Assembly: GCA_964629325.1 (NCBI GenBank)
Contig: CAZVSC010000002.1
Span: forward strand, 1-64,000
Origin: Eutrophocola sp964629325
GTDB lineage: Bacteria > Pseudomonadota > Gammaproteobacteria > Pseudomonadales > Pseudohongiellaceae
Reading direction: 5' to 3'
DNA: 64,000 bases
Positions 17,501 through 26,233 of the stretch are shown one piece after another; position 1 is the first letter of the stretch; each line of letters begins with the position of its first letter. A model generated the notes under the pieces. It ran no database searches. It had not been told where the DNA came from and was given only the letters and a program-made list of their open reading frames with translations. A program made the translations under genes and the position numbers.

Positions 17501-18519
17501 AGACGTTGTCCTGCATCGTTTTACTGTTGCTGGCAGCGCTGCCGGCATCGGCCCATCACTCCAACGCCGAATACGACCGCACGAGTGTGGTTGAACTGGA
17601 AGGCATCATCGCCCGCGTCATCTGGCGCAATCCCCATGTCGGCCTGGAGCTGGATGTCACCAATGCCGACGGCTCGATGACGCGCTGGGTCATGGGCGCG
17701 GCGGATCTCGCCGGTACCATCCGCCGGGGTGTGCCCGAAGGCACCTTTCAAGCGGGCCAGCGGGTGACCGTGGCCGGGTTCGCCTCGACGCGCCGCGCCG
17801 CCAACATGCTGGTCACCAACGTGCTGCTGCCCGACGGTCGCGAGATCCTGCTCACCGGTTTTTCCGAGCCGCGCTGGAACACCACCACCGTCGGCGGCGG
17901 CAGCTGGGTGCTGGCGGCGGATGTGGGTGAGGCCGGCAGCGGCGACATCTTCCGCGTGTGGACGCTGGAGCGCGCCCGGCGTCCGGCGTTCGCCGACAAC
18001 CCGCCATTGACCGACTTTGCGCGGGCAGGCTGGGCGGCTTACGAGGACACTTTCGACCCGGCGCTGCAATGTGCGCAGCTCGGCATGCCGCGCGTGATCA
18101 CGCAGACGGGACCGCACCCGATCGCCTTCGAGCGCCGGGGCGACGACATCCTGTTGATCGGGGAATACTTCGACGTGGAGCGGTTGATCCACATGGACGG
18201 GCAAGGCATTCCGCCCGGTACGCCGTTGTCGCCTCTGGGCTATTCGATCGGTCGCTGGGAAGACGATGTTCTGGTGATTGAAACCTCACGCATCGATTAT
18301 CCCTTCTTCGATATCGCCGGACTGGCCGGTATTCCGCAGACCGAATCCGTATTCATCACGGAACGGTACTTTCTCAACGATGACGGCACGGAACTGCACA
18401 TGGATTTTTCCGTCAGCGACCCGGGGACATTCACCGAGGCATTGCTGGTGGAAGATTACGCGACATGGAAGTGGCGACCGGAGATTCAGGTGCAGCCCTA
18501 CCGGTGTGAAACCGACTGA
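17497..18519 (+). CDS. DUF6152 protein fused to a PDLSGVW-type C-terminal domain (paralogue 2)
   Basis: The start at 17497 overlaps the upstream stop by four bases. The protein has 340 residues: a signal peptide ending in ASA, the DUF6152 domain (AHHSNAEYDRTSVVELEG, RNPHVGLELDV) to about residue 125, and a second domain of about 200 residues ending with IGRWEDDVLVIETSRID and ITERYF. The second domain corresponds to the stand-alone gene at 5918. Predicted periplasmic; function unknown. Paired with an exported SnoaL-like protein. Confidence 0.75.
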   Translation: MKTLSCIVLLLLAALPASAHHSNAEYDRTSVVELEGIIARVIWRNPHVGLELDVTNADGSMTRWVMGAADLAGTIRRGVPEGTFQAGQRVTVAGFASTRRAANMLVTNVLLPDGREILLTGFSEPRWNTTTVGGGSWVLAADVGEAGSGDIFRVWTLERARRPAFADNPPLTDFARAGWAAYEDTFDPALQCAQLGMPRVITQTGPHPIAFERRGDDILLIGEYFDVERLIHMDGQGIPPGTPLSPLGYSIGRWEDDVLVIETSRIDYPFFDIAGLAGIPQTESVFITERYFLNDDGTELHMDFSVSDPGTFTEALLVEDYATWKWRPEIQVQPYRCETD

Positions 18520-18525
18520 CAGCGT

Positions 18526-18555
18526 CTGGACGTTATAACGTTATAGCGCTATACT
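18526..18555 (+). promoter_or_regulatory. Promoter with two perfect palindromes upstream of the toxin-antitoxin pair
   Basis: A -35-like TGGACG (18526-18531) and -10 TATACT (18550-18555) are 18 bp apart. Between and over them lie two perfect palindromes: CGTTATAACG (18531-18540) and TATAGCGCTATA (18542-18553). A ribbon-helix-helix antitoxin normally binds such sites as dimers to repress its operon, so this is the likely autoregulatory operator. Confidence 0.7.
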
Positions 18556-18581
18556 GCTGTCATTGATTCAGGAGACAGCCC

Positions 18582-18815
18582 ATGAGCACACTGTCCAAAC
18601 GCGCCACCGTTTATTTTGATCCCGATATCCACAAGGCCCTGAAAATCCGCGCCGCCGCCACCCAGCAATCCCTTTCCGATCTCGTTGACGAAGCTCTTCG
18701 GCAGCAGATGAAGGAAGATCAGGAAGATCTCGCCGCCATTGCCAATCGCATCAATGAGCCCGAAATGACCTACGAAGCTGTGCTGGAAGACCTTAAAAAA
18801 CATGGCAAGATTTGA
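18582..18815 (+). CDS. Ribbon-helix-helix antitoxin
   Basis: Seventy-seven residues. The N-terminal RHH fold is plain: KRATVYFDPDIHKALKIRAA, then SLSDLVDEALRQQM. The C-terminal half is acidic and helical and would wrap the toxin. AGGAGA precedes the ATG by seven to eight bases. The gene overlaps the toxin start by 14 bases. Its own promoter contains two palindromes that suit dimeric RHH binding. Confidence 0.88.
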   Translation: MSTLSKRATVYFDPDIHKALKIRAAATQQSLSDLVDEALRQQMKEDQEDLAAIANRINEPEMTYEAVLEDLKKHGKI

Positions 18816-19059
18816 ACTGCGATTCAAACGCTCGGCAAACAAGGACCTTCAGGCCATTCCTGGCAAAGATGTCAAAAGAATTCTCAAGCGCATTGAATCA
18901 CTGAAAGTGGATCCCAGGGGAAGGGGTTGCATAAAACTGACCGGTAACGAGTACTACCGGGTGAGGGTTGGTAATTACCGGGTAATTTACGAAATCAGGG
19001 ATGCGGTGCTGATCGTGCTGGTAATCAAGGTGGCCCACCGGCGCAAGGCTTACGACTAG
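18802..19059 (+). CDS. RelE/ParE superfamily toxin
   Basis: Eighty-five residues: FELRFKRSANKDLQAIPGKDVKRILKRIESL, then GNEYYRVRVGNYRVIYEI and HRRKAYD, the standard RelE/ParE core and basic C-terminus. RelE-type members cut mRNA on ribosomes and ParE-type members poison gyrase. The conserved RVRVGNYRVIYEI strand and terminal basic residues lean to RelE, but this is not decisive. Coupled by overlap to the antitoxin. Confidence 0.88.
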   Translation: MARFELRFKRSANKDLQAIPGKDVKRILKRIESLKVDPRGRGCIKLTGNEYYRVRVGNYRVIYEIRDAVLIVLVIKVAHRRKAYD

Positions 19060-19095
19060 CGTTCATTATCGATTTCGGCGATCAAACTGTCGATT

Positions 19096-19191
19096 TCAGG
19101 CTGGAATTCTGGTGCAGTTCCCCGGCGGCAGGCCGGCGAACATGCCGACGATGCCGAGGATTTCCAGCAGGGATTTTCTGTTCTGCTCCAT
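19096..19191 (-). CDS. Doubtful 31-codon ORF after the DUF6152 gene
   Basis: An ATG ten bases after the DUF6152 stop opens a 31-codon frame with a hydrophobic middle (LLEILGIVGMFAG). There is no clear ribosome binding site, so translation would need coupling to the upstream gene. It may be a remnant or chance. Confidence 0.2.
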   Translation of the reverse strand: MEQNRKSLLEILGIVGMFAGLPPGNCTRIPA

Positions 19192-19200
19192 GCGACTGCG

Positions 19201-20298
19201 TTACTGCGGGCTGAGAATGTCTTCCAGCCGTCCCGCCTCCAGCATCTCGTTGTAGAACACCGTCGGGTCGCACGGCGGGCTTTCCAGCAGTTCGCGGAAG
19301 TCGCCACGCTGCGAACCGCGAGTGCGCACCAGCGGCGCCGTGTAGGCGTCGTCGTAGATGGTCATGGTGCGGTCGATGGAAAGATTGTCCTCGGCTACGG
19401 TCCAGCGCTCCACAATGCGGGTGCTGTCGCCCCCGGTCATCGGGTAGCCGGAGCCGTCCAGCCAGCCCGGTGCCAGGTGGGTGGTCTGGATGATCAGCGT
19501 GCGGTCCTGCCACACGCCCTTCGAGAAGCCCATGGAGGTCAGGGGCTGGTCCGGCAGGGCATCGCGGCCGTCCATGTAGACCCAGCGCGGCGTGTTGTCC
19601 TGCAGGAAGATCATGGTGTAGTGACTGCCGGCGTCGAGAATTTCCACCGGATAGGGCGAGCCGAAGATGCGCGGCAGACCGGCGGGCTGGCAGCGCAGCA
19701 CGTGGTCGTCGCCGAACCGGCGGTTTTCATAGAGGGTGCGGGTCGCCGCCGTCATCGGCATGGGTTTGGGGTCGAAATCATCCACGGTGGTGCGGAACCG
19801 GTAGCGGTTGTCCCAGAAGCCGCTGATGTCGACGGCGTAGTCGTTGGCTTCGTAGGTATAAACCTGGTTCGGTTCTGCGGTGACCTGCGGCGTCGTGTTG
19901 GAGCTCACGCAGCCGCCCAGCTGGCGGCCGTTCTCCGGGCCGCTCAGTATGTTGATGCAGGTGGCATAGAGTTTTTTCGTGGCGTCGCGGCCAAGGTTGC
20001 CGGTGGCATAGACGGTATAGCCTTCCTGGATGGTGTCCGGCGTCCAGTTCTGGCGCCGGTAGGTGGGCAGGTTGCCGGGCGGGTGCAGGGACCATTGCTC
20101 GACCGAGCCATCGGGCATGGTCACGTCGACGTCGTAACGGATATGCGGGTTGGTCCACCACACGCGCGTGACGACGCCGCGTACTTCGCCCTCGGCGTCC
20201 TGGAATTCCGTGTTGAAGGCGTGGTGGGCATAGGTTTGCCCGAGAGTCGTGAAAAGTGCGGTGCAGGCCAGGGCCTGGATGATTGTCTTGGTTTTCAT
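19201..20298 (-). CDS. DUF6152 protein fused to a PDLSGVW-type C-terminal domain (paralogue 3)
   Basis: A 365-residue exported protein. Signal peptide ends near QTYA; the mature start HHAFNTEFQDAEGEVRG and TNPHIRYDVDVTMPDGSVEQW define DUF6152. The second domain (residues about 150-365) has ALPDQPLTSMGFSKGVW, TLIIQTTHLAPGWLDGSGYP and RIVERWTV. The last parts are close to paralogue 4 (32382-33503), which also has a LLPGWLDGSGLP motif. It follows the gamma-glutamylcyclotransferase-like gene on the same strand by 62 bases. Function unknown. Confidence 0.78.
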   Translation of the reverse strand: MKTKTIIQALACTALFTTLGQTYAHHAFNTEFQDAEGEVRGVVTRVWWTNPHIRYDVDVTMPDGSVEQWSLHPPGNLPTYRRQNWTPDTIQEGYTVYATGNLGRDATKKLYATCINILSGPENGRQLGGCVSSNTTPQVTAEPNQVYTYEANDYAVDISGFWDNRYRFRTTVDDFDPKPMPMTAATRTLYENRRFGDDHVLRCQPAGLPRIFGSPYPVEILDAGSHYTMIFLQDNTPRWVYMDGRDALPDQPLTSMGFSKGVWQDRTLIIQTTHLAPGWLDGSGYPMTGGDSTRIVERWTVAEDNLSIDRTMTIYDDAYTAPLVRTRGSQRGDFRELLESPPCDPTVFYNEMLEAGRLEDILSPQ

Positions 20299-20360
20299 GA
20301 TGCTTCCCCCGAGGTAATGGGCAAAGACTACAACAGGGGGTGCCGGAAAGAAAAGCGTGT

Positions 20361-20795
20361 TTAGAACGGATCCATGAAATCACCGGAGCGGATCAGCATC
20401 GTGTCACTCACCGGGTAATTGTAGAGATAGACCCATGCCTCGATGATCTCGTCGCCCTTGAGGTGGGCGTTGATGCGGGTGCGCGTGTACAGGTGGGGTT
20501 TGGGTGAATGCGGTGCGCAGCCTTCGTAATCATCGACTTCCAGCAGCTTTTCCTCGCCGCCCGTGAAGGCATAGACCTCGCCGATGACGAGATCGGTGGC
20601 CTCTTCGGCAGGCAGCAGGCCGGGGTAGTCGACGATGGCATAAAGCCGGCCGGCGATGGTGGCGCGCCCCACCAGCTCGAAATGCGGGGCGATGAACTGG
20701 CGATGGCTGTCCGAGTAGGAATCGCTGCGCAGCGTACCATAGACGAACAGGTAATCGGTTGCGCCGGTCTGTTTTTCACTCTGCTTGTGGGCCAT
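20361..20795 (-). CDS. Gamma-glutamylcyclotransferase / AIG2-like protein
   Basis: The start at 20795 gives 144 residues beginning shortly before the signature YLFVYGTLRSD (substrate-binding YGxLR). The rest fits the GGCT/AIG2 beta-barrel: LVGRATIAGRLYAIVDYPGLLP and VIGEVYAFTGGEEKLLEVDDYEGCAP, with the catalytic acidic residue probably the Glu or Asp of the LLEVDDYEG segment. These enzymes cyclise gamma-glutamyl amides to 5-oxoproline; the physiological substrate is unknown. In this window it could relate to ligases that make such amides, but it is not adjacent to them. Confidence 0.82.
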   Translation of the reverse strand: MAHKQSEKQTGATDYLFVYGTLRSDSYSDSHRQFIAPHFELVGRATIAGRLYAIVDYPGLLPAEEATDLVIGEVYAFTGGEEKLLEVDDYEGCAPHSPKPHLYTRTRINAHLKGDEIIEAWVYLYNYPVSDTMLIRSGDFMDPF

Positions 20796-20847
20796 AGGGG
20801 ATTTGATAGACTGCGGTGTATCGATGTTCAGCAGTATACCCTGACTT

Positions 20848-22680
20848 ATGTTTGCAAACCTGCAATTGAATCCCCACGCCGCCGCGGTTCTGGGCCTTAC
20901 CGTGCTCGCCCTGTTCCTGTTCACCCGCGACCGCATTCCGCTGGAAACCTCCAGCCTCTTCGTCCTGGCCGTGCTGGCCGCCGGTTTCGAACTGTTTCCC
21001 TATACCCACGACGGCGAGACCCTGCATGCGACGGATTTTTTCGCCGGTTTCGGGCATGAAGCGCTGGTCGCCGTCACTGCCCTCATGGTGGTCGGCCACG
21101 GGTTATCCCGCACCGGTGCACTGGAGCCGGTCGGACGCCTGCTCGGCAAGTTCTGGGAGGTGTCGCCGCAACTGTCTTTCCTGCTGACCCTGGTGATCGG
21201 CGCCATCCTGAGCGCATTCGTCAACAATGTCCCGATCGTGATCCTGCTGCTGCCTATCCTGACCGCGGTGTCGTTGCGCACCGGTACACCGTCCTCGCGC
21301 ATCCTCATGCCCATGGGCTTTGCCACCCTGATCGGCGGTATGGGCACCACTATCGGCACTTCCACCAACCTGCTGGTGGTATCAGTGGCCAGTGATATGG
21401 GCATGGAGCCTTTTACCATGTTCGAATTCCTGGCGCCCGTGGTGATCACCAGCACCCTGGCGATTGCTTACCTGTGGCTGGTGGCGCCGCACATCCTGCC
21501 AGACCGGGTCTCCGAACTGGGTGATGCCTCGCCCCGGATTTTTTCCGCAGCGCTGTCCATACGGGAAGGCGGCTGGGCCGACGGCAAGAACATCCGGGAA
21601 TGCCTGGAGAAGACAGAAGGCGAGATGACGGTCCAGAACCTGGTGCGGGCAGACAGCGACTACCTGATCAATCCCCATGGCAATATCAAGCTGCGCGCGG
21701 GGGACCGCCTGCTGGTCCGGGATACGCCGGAAAACCTGAAGAATTTCGAGAAGCTGCTCGATGCCGACCTGTACAGCAAGGACGCAAAAGTGGATGCTGA
21801 ACACCCGCTGCAGGCCGAGGGCCAGCAGCTGGCGGAAGTCATCGTCACGCAGGGTTCGCCGCTACTGAACCGGACCCTGGCCAACATGCGTTTTGCCGAC
21901 CGCTACCAGCTCGCCATCCTGGCGCTGCACCGGGCGGGTTCCCGCAACCGCAAACTGATGTCGGACATATCCAACATTGCATTGCAGATCGGCGACGTGC
22001 TGCTGGTGCAGGGCGCCAATGAAAAGATCACTGAACTGAAAAAGGAAGGCCGGATCCTGGTGCTCGATGCCACCTCGAACCTGCCGCATTCGAAGAAGGC
22101 GCCTGCGGCACTGGTTATCCTGCTCGCGGTGGTCGGCGTGGCGGCAGTGGGCATCATGCCGATCGCGATCAGTTCGGTCTGCGGCGTCCTGTTGCTGACA
22201 CTGACAGGTTGCCTGAGATGGAAGGATGTGGGCGAAGCGATCAACACGCAGATCATACTCATCGTCGCCGCATCGCTCGCCCTGGGTGTGGCCATGCTGG
22301 AGACCGGGGCGGCGGATGCTATCGCCGCCGTATACGTCAATCTCACGGCGGACGCCTCCGTCACCCTGCAGCTGAGCGGCCTGATGCTGCTGATGGCCGT
22401 TCTCACCAACATCGTGTCCAATAATGCCGCCGCCGTGATCGGTACACCCATCGCCATCGGCATTGCCCAGCAGCAGGGCCTGGCCGTGGAACCCTACGTG
22501 CTGGCGGTGCTGTTCGGCGCCAACATGAGCTATGCCACGCCGATGGCCTACAAGACCAACCTGCTGGTCATGACCGTAGGAGGCTATTCCTTCAATGATT
22601 TCCTCAAGGTGGGCATTCCGCTGACCCTGATCATGTGGGGCAGCCTCAGCTTCCTGGTGCCTGTGTTCTTCCCGGTATAA
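20848..22680 (+). CDS. SLC13-family permease with two RCK_C domains
   Basis: A 610-residue inner-membrane protein. N-terminal membrane half (residues 1-215) and C-terminal membrane half (residues about 420-610) each carry the conserved helix-break motif: FVNNVPIVILLLPI and IVSNNAAAVIGTPIAI. In between are two TrkA-C/RCK_C domains (about 225-310 and 320-400). The architecture matches SLC13/DASS-type anion permeases such as SdcS/YbiR-like proteins; substrates range over sulfate and dicarboxylates. No convincing ribosome binding site precedes the ATG. Confidence 0.87.
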   Translation: MFANLQLNPHAAAVLGLTVLALFLFTRDRIPLETSSLFVLAVLAAGFELFPYTHDGETLHATDFFAGFGHEALVAVTALMVVGHGLSRTGALEPVGRLLGKFWEVSPQLSFLLTLVIGAILSAFVNNVPIVILLLPILTAVSLRTGTPSSRILMPMGFATLIGGMGTTIGTSTNLLVVSVASDMGMEPFTMFEFLAPVVITSTLAIAYLWLVAPHILPDRVSELGDASPRIFSAALSIREGGWADGKNIRECLEKTEGEMTVQNLVRADSDYLINPHGNIKLRAGDRLLVRDTPENLKNFEKLLDADLYSKDAKVDAEHPLQAEGQQLAEVIVTQGSPLLNRTLANMRFADRYQLAILALHRAGSRNRKLMSDISNIALQIGDVLLVQGANEKITELKKEGRILVLDATSNLPHSKKAPAALVILLAVVGVAAVGIMPIAISSVCGVLLLTLTGCLRWKDVGEAINTQIILIVAASLALGVAMLETGAADAIAAVYVNLTADASVTLQLSGLMLLMAVLTNIVSNNAAAVIGTPIAIGIAQQQGLAVEPYVLAVLFGANMSYATPMAYKTNLLVMTVGGYSFNDFLKVGIPLTLIMWGSLSFLVPVFFPV

Positions 22681-22707
22681 AAAAAAAGCCCCTAGGGGCC
22701 CCTTTTT
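22681..22707. terminator. Bidirectional terminator between the SLC13 gene and the IorAB-like operon
   Basis: The palindrome GCCCCTAGGGGC (22688-22699) directly follows the permease stop. On the minus strand it is followed at once by a run of seven or more U; on the plus strand five U come after three C. It can serve both convergent units, best the minus-strand one. Confidence 0.75.
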
Positions 22708-22883
22708 AATTGCATTTTCGCGTTCAGGGAATGTCGGCTTTGGCTGCTGCGCGTCCTTCGGGGATTGCGGCGTTAAGGTGTGCTTCTTGCCGTTGTCCAT
22801 GCAGATTTCGACAGTGACGGTCATGCGTGGATCTCCCGGCGGGCAACCGGACGTTGCGTGTCACAACGTCCGGCATGCAAGGG

Positions 22884-25046
22884 TCAGGCGAGGGTAAAGC
22901 CGTGATGCATCAGCGGCAGTGACCTGACGCGGGTGCCGGTGGCGGCATAGATGGCATTGCAGAAAGCCGGCAGGATGGGCGCCTGGCCGGGTTCGCCGAC
23001 GCCGCCCCAGAAGCCGCCGGTGGCGTGCAGCACGGTTTCCACTTCCGGCATCTGCGACATGCGCAGCATGCGGTAGTTGTGGAAATTGCTTTCCTGGACG
23101 CGACCTTCATCAATGGTGATCTCGCCCCACATCGCGGCGGTCAATGCCCACACGGTGGCGCCTTCGAGCTGCGCGCTGACATTGTCCGGGTTCACCATGT
23201 GGCCGGTGTTGATACCCTGGATGATGCGGTGGATGTTGATGACGCCGGCATCATTCACCGACAGCTCGACGGCGGCCGCAGTATAGCTGCCGTAAGGTTC
23301 GGTCGTGGCGATGCCGCGGAAGTTGCCGGCCGGGGGCGGGGTATCCCAGCCGATGGCGTTGGCCACCTCGACCAGGATGTGCCGCGACAGCTCGTCCTCT
23401 GCCATGTGCTTCAGGCGGAAGTGATACGGGTCCTCGCCGGCGGCCGCGGCCAGTTCATCGATGAACTGCTCGCGCGCGAACGGGGTCTGCGACCAACCCA
23501 CGGTGCGCCAGAAACCCAGCGGCACATGGGTGGGGGTGAGCTTGAAATCCTGGAACTGGTCGGCGATCTGGTACGGCAGGTCGGTAAACCCTTCCGCTGC
23601 CGTGAAATCGACGCCGCCGCGCAGCGGTACGCCGCGCATCTGGTTGAGGATCGAGCCGCTGGCGATGCGGGCCTTCCAGCCGCTGATCATGTTGTTGGCA
23701 TCGAGTCCGGCCTTCACCCGGTACATGGCCAGCGGGCGGTAGAAGTCATGCTGCGTGTCTTCCTCGCGGGTCCACAGCAGCTTGACCGGGGTACCCTGCG
23801 GCAGTTCGGCGGCGATCAGCGCCGCCTGGCGGGCGAAATCGCTGGAGCCGCCGCGGCGGCCGAAACCGCCGCCGGCCTGCACCCGATGCACGTAAATGCT
23901 TTCCTGCGGCACGCCGAGGGCGTTGACCAGTTCAGACACCAGGCCTTCGGGCGCCTGCGTGGATGCCCAGATGTCCACCCGGTCGCTGTCGATGCGCACC
24001 GTGGCGCCCATGGGCTCCATGGGAGAATGGCTCAGGAAGGGGGTGAAGTATTCCGCTTCGACGACCTGCTGTGCGCCGGCCAGGGCCGTATCGGCATCAC
24101 CGGCATTGTTGGGCATGGGGGCGGCGTCGGTGGCATCCAGGCTGGCGCGGAACACGTTGAGGATGTCTTCGCTGCTGACATCACCGTTGCCGTTGGCATC
24201 CCACTGGATCTCGACTTCCTGCAGCGCCTTGTTGGCGCGCCACCAGTTGTCGGCGACCACGGCGACGGCGTTGCCGTCGACGGCGAAGATATCGATTACA
24301 CCCTTGCGCGAGCGCGCCTTGCTGGCGTCAAACGAGCGCACGGTGCCGCCGAAAACGGGGCAGCTGGCGACCGCGGCATAGACCATGCCGGGCAGTTCGG
24401 TGTCTATGCCGTAGACCTGGGAGCCGTCCACGGAAGCAGGGATGTCCACGCGCGGGAAGGGCTGGCCGATGATGTGCCAGTCGGCAGGGTCCTTGAGGGT
24501 GACGTTTGCGGGTACCGGTTGGGCTGCGGCGGCCGCGGCCAGGGCGCCGAATCCGCTCTGCCTGCCGCTGCCGGCATGGCTGATGACGCCGTTGGCGACA
24601 CCGATCTCGCTCGCGGGTACGCCCCATTCACTGGCAGCGGCCGCCACCAGCATGGCGCGCGCGGAAGCGCCGGCCTGGCGCAGGTAATCCTGGGAGTTGC
24701 GGATGGTCTGGCTGCCGACGGTGACCATGTCGCCCCAGGCGCGGTTCATGCGGACATGTTCGTTGACGTCCACGTAGTCGATGCGAACCTGGTCCCAGTT
24801 GCAGTCGAGTTCGTCGGCGACGAGCTGCGGCGCCGAGGTCATGCTGCCCTGGCCCATTTCGCAGCGGGCATACTTGATGGTGACGGTGTCGTCAGGGCGG
24901 ATCTCCACCCAGATGTTGATGTCGTTGGACTGGCTTGCGTCCTGCGCCTTGCCCGGCATGTTCAGGCCGAGGGCAAAGCCGCCGCTGACGGTGGCGGTTG
25001 ACAGGATGAAGCGGCGGCGGGAAAGACTGGTGATTGGCTTGTTCAT
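22884..25046 (-). CDS. Molybdopterin-binding subunit of an aldehyde/isoquinoline oxidoreductase-type hydroxylase (IorB-like)
   Basis: A 720-residue protein with a twin-arginine signal (SRRRFIL, residues 9-15), so the folded enzyme is exported. The sequence has the XDH large-subunit pattern, including GGGFGRRGGSSDF and the catalytic Glu motif GVGEPGQAP near the C-terminus. It works with the 2Fe-2S subunit encoded 12 bases upstream. Two-subunit enzymes without a FAD subunit usually pass electrons to a cytochrome or azurin. Substrates range over N-heterocycles, aldehydes and similar compounds; not predictable here. moeA, for cofactor synthesis, is also in the window but far away. Confidence 0.88.
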   Translation of the reverse strand: MNKPITSLSRRRFILSTATVSGGFALGLNMPGKAQDASQSNDINIWVEIRPDDTVTIKYARCEMGQGSMTSAPQLVADELDCNWDQVRIDYVDVNEHVRMNRAWGDMVTVGSQTIRNSQDYLRQAGASARAMLVAAAASEWGVPASEIGVANGVISHAGSGRQSGFGALAAAAAAQPVPANVTLKDPADWHIIGQPFPRVDIPASVDGSQVYGIDTELPGMVYAAVASCPVFGGTVRSFDASKARSRKGVIDIFAVDGNAVAVVADNWWRANKALQEVEIQWDANGNGDVSSEDILNVFRASLDATDAAPMPNNAGDADTALAGAQQVVEAEYFTPFLSHSPMEPMGATVRIDSDRVDIWASTQAPEGLVSELVNALGVPQESIYVHRVQAGGGFGRRGGSSDFARQAALIAAELPQGTPVKLLWTREEDTQHDFYRPLAMYRVKAGLDANNMISGWKARIASGSILNQMRGVPLRGGVDFTAAEGFTDLPYQIADQFQDFKLTPTHVPLGFWRTVGWSQTPFAREQFIDELAAAAGEDPYHFRLKHMAEDELSRHILVEVANAIGWDTPPPAGNFRGIATTEPYGSYTAAAVELSVNDAGVINIHRIIQGINTGHMVNPDNVSAQLEGATVWALTAAMWGEITIDEGRVQESNFHNYRMLRMSQMPEVETVLHATGGFWGGVGEPGQAPILPAFCNAIYAATGTRVRSLPLMHHGFTLA

Positions 25047-25058
25047 GATTTGCTCCCC

Positions 25059-25523
25059 TTAGGCCTGGTAAAACTCGGCGGTAGTGCCGGCGACGTCATG
25101 GATGGCTTCACGGATGCGCTTGTAGGTGCCGCAGCGGCAGATGTTGGTCATCGCCGCGTTGATATCTGCATCGGTGGGTTGGGCCTTCTTGGCGAGCAGG
25201 GAGACCGCCGCCATGATCTGGCCGGACTGGCAGTAGCCGCACTGGGGCACCTGGTGCTTGATCCAGGCCTGCTGGATCGGGTGGGAGGCGTCCTCGGACA
25301 GGCCCTCGATGGTGGTGATGGCCTTGCCTTCGGCGGCGGCGACGGGGAACGAGCAGGAACGCACCGGTTCGCCGTCGATGTGCACCGTGCAGGCGCCGCA
25401 CTGGGCGATGCCGCAGGCGAACTTGGTGCCCTTGAGGTTGAGCATGTCGCGGATGACCCAGAGCAGCGGCATTTCCGGCTCCACATCCACATCGAATACC
25501 TGGTTATTGACCCGCAGTTCCAT
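25059..25523 (-). CDS. 2Fe-2S subunit of the molybdenum hydroxylase (IorA-like)
   Basis: A 154-residue subunit. Plant-type cluster ligands are CGIAQCGACTV (near residue 43) and the second cluster's CGYCQSGQIM and CRCGTYKRI. The ATG at 25523 is chosen because AAGGGGAAAA lies at the right distance and the fold starts at once (MELRVNNQVFDVDVEP). No Tat signal of its own, so it would be carried out with the large subunit. First gene of a two-gene operon. Confidence 0.92.
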   Translation of the reverse strand: MELRVNNQVFDVDVEPEMPLLWVIRDMLNLKGTKFACGIAQCGACTVHIDGEPVRSCSFPVAAAEGKAITTIEGLSEDASHPIQQAWIKHQVPQCGYCQSGQIMAAVSLLAKKAQPTDADINAAMTNICRCGTYKRIREAIHDVAGTTAEFYQA

Positions 25524-25636
25524 CGTGATTTTCCCCTTGTTCGTCGGTGTGCTTCGAGTGTATACCAATCCTTCGCGCAGGCGAAAGTGTTAACGGATTG
25601 CCGGGCAAATCAGGGGGTTATGACGAAGGAAGCAGG

Positions 25637-26086
25637 CTAAAGCGCGGCGCGGATGGCGTCGATGCGCTTGCGGTTGGTGTTCATGTCCCCGTAACCGACC
25701 CGGGAGGCCGAGCGCACCGCGATGACCTGCCGCGCGGGCTGGTAGTGAAATTCCACGTCATCGACGAAACCCAGCAAGGGCGTACTGAAGGTGAAGTGGG
25801 CGTAATCGTCCTCAGCCGTCACCAGTTCCGCACCTGCCATGGCGCTCACTGCTGCCACCAGGGTGGCCCAGCGCGAGCCATCGGCATCGGCGATGGGCGC
25901 GATGTAGTGGCTGTCGTCTTCGGGTGCCTCACTGCTGACGCAGTTGGGCGAGGGCGGGCATTGCCGCAGGCTGCCGCCAACCAGTCCGGACGGCACGTTC
26001 ATGGCGCGGCTGTCCGCCGCCAGCTTGATGAACATGCCGGTCATGGCGGCAGCGAGCAGGACGATGAGGACCAGTATGATAGACAT
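25637..26086 (-). CDS. DUF1499 domain membrane-anchored protein
   Basis: A 149-residue protein: one N-terminal membrane segment (IILVLIVLLAAAMTGMFI) and a DUF1499 domain with CPPSPNCVSS. The ATG at 26086 follows GAAGAAG; an alternative TTG eight codons upstream lacks a binding site. Function unknown. It is divergent from rlmI. Confidence 0.83.
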   Translation of the reverse strand: MSIILVLIVLLAAAMTGMFIKLAADSRAMNVPSGLVGGSLRQCPPSPNCVSSEAPEDDSHYIAPIADADGSRWATLVAAVSAMAGAELVTAEDDYAHFTFSTPLLGFVDDVEFHYQPARQVIAVRSASRVGYGDMNTNRKRIDAIRAAL

Positions 26087-26233
26087 GAGCTTCTTCAGAA
26101 ACGACAACACAGCGGGTTATACGCAAAAAATTTTCGCCAAGTTTACCAGACTGTGCCTGTACCTTGGAAAACACTAGAGGAAACAATGTGACTGTGTCTT
26201 AATGGCGCTCTTTTGAGAAGCAGCAAACGACCC

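Noticed and set aside
21862..22824. A 320-codon open frame antisense to the SLC13 permease, with GGAG before its ATG at 22824
   Set aside because: Almost all of it is the reverse of a well-conserved coding gene and its composition is typical of antisense frames in high-GC DNA; only the first 40 or so codons lie in free sequence and match nothing I know.
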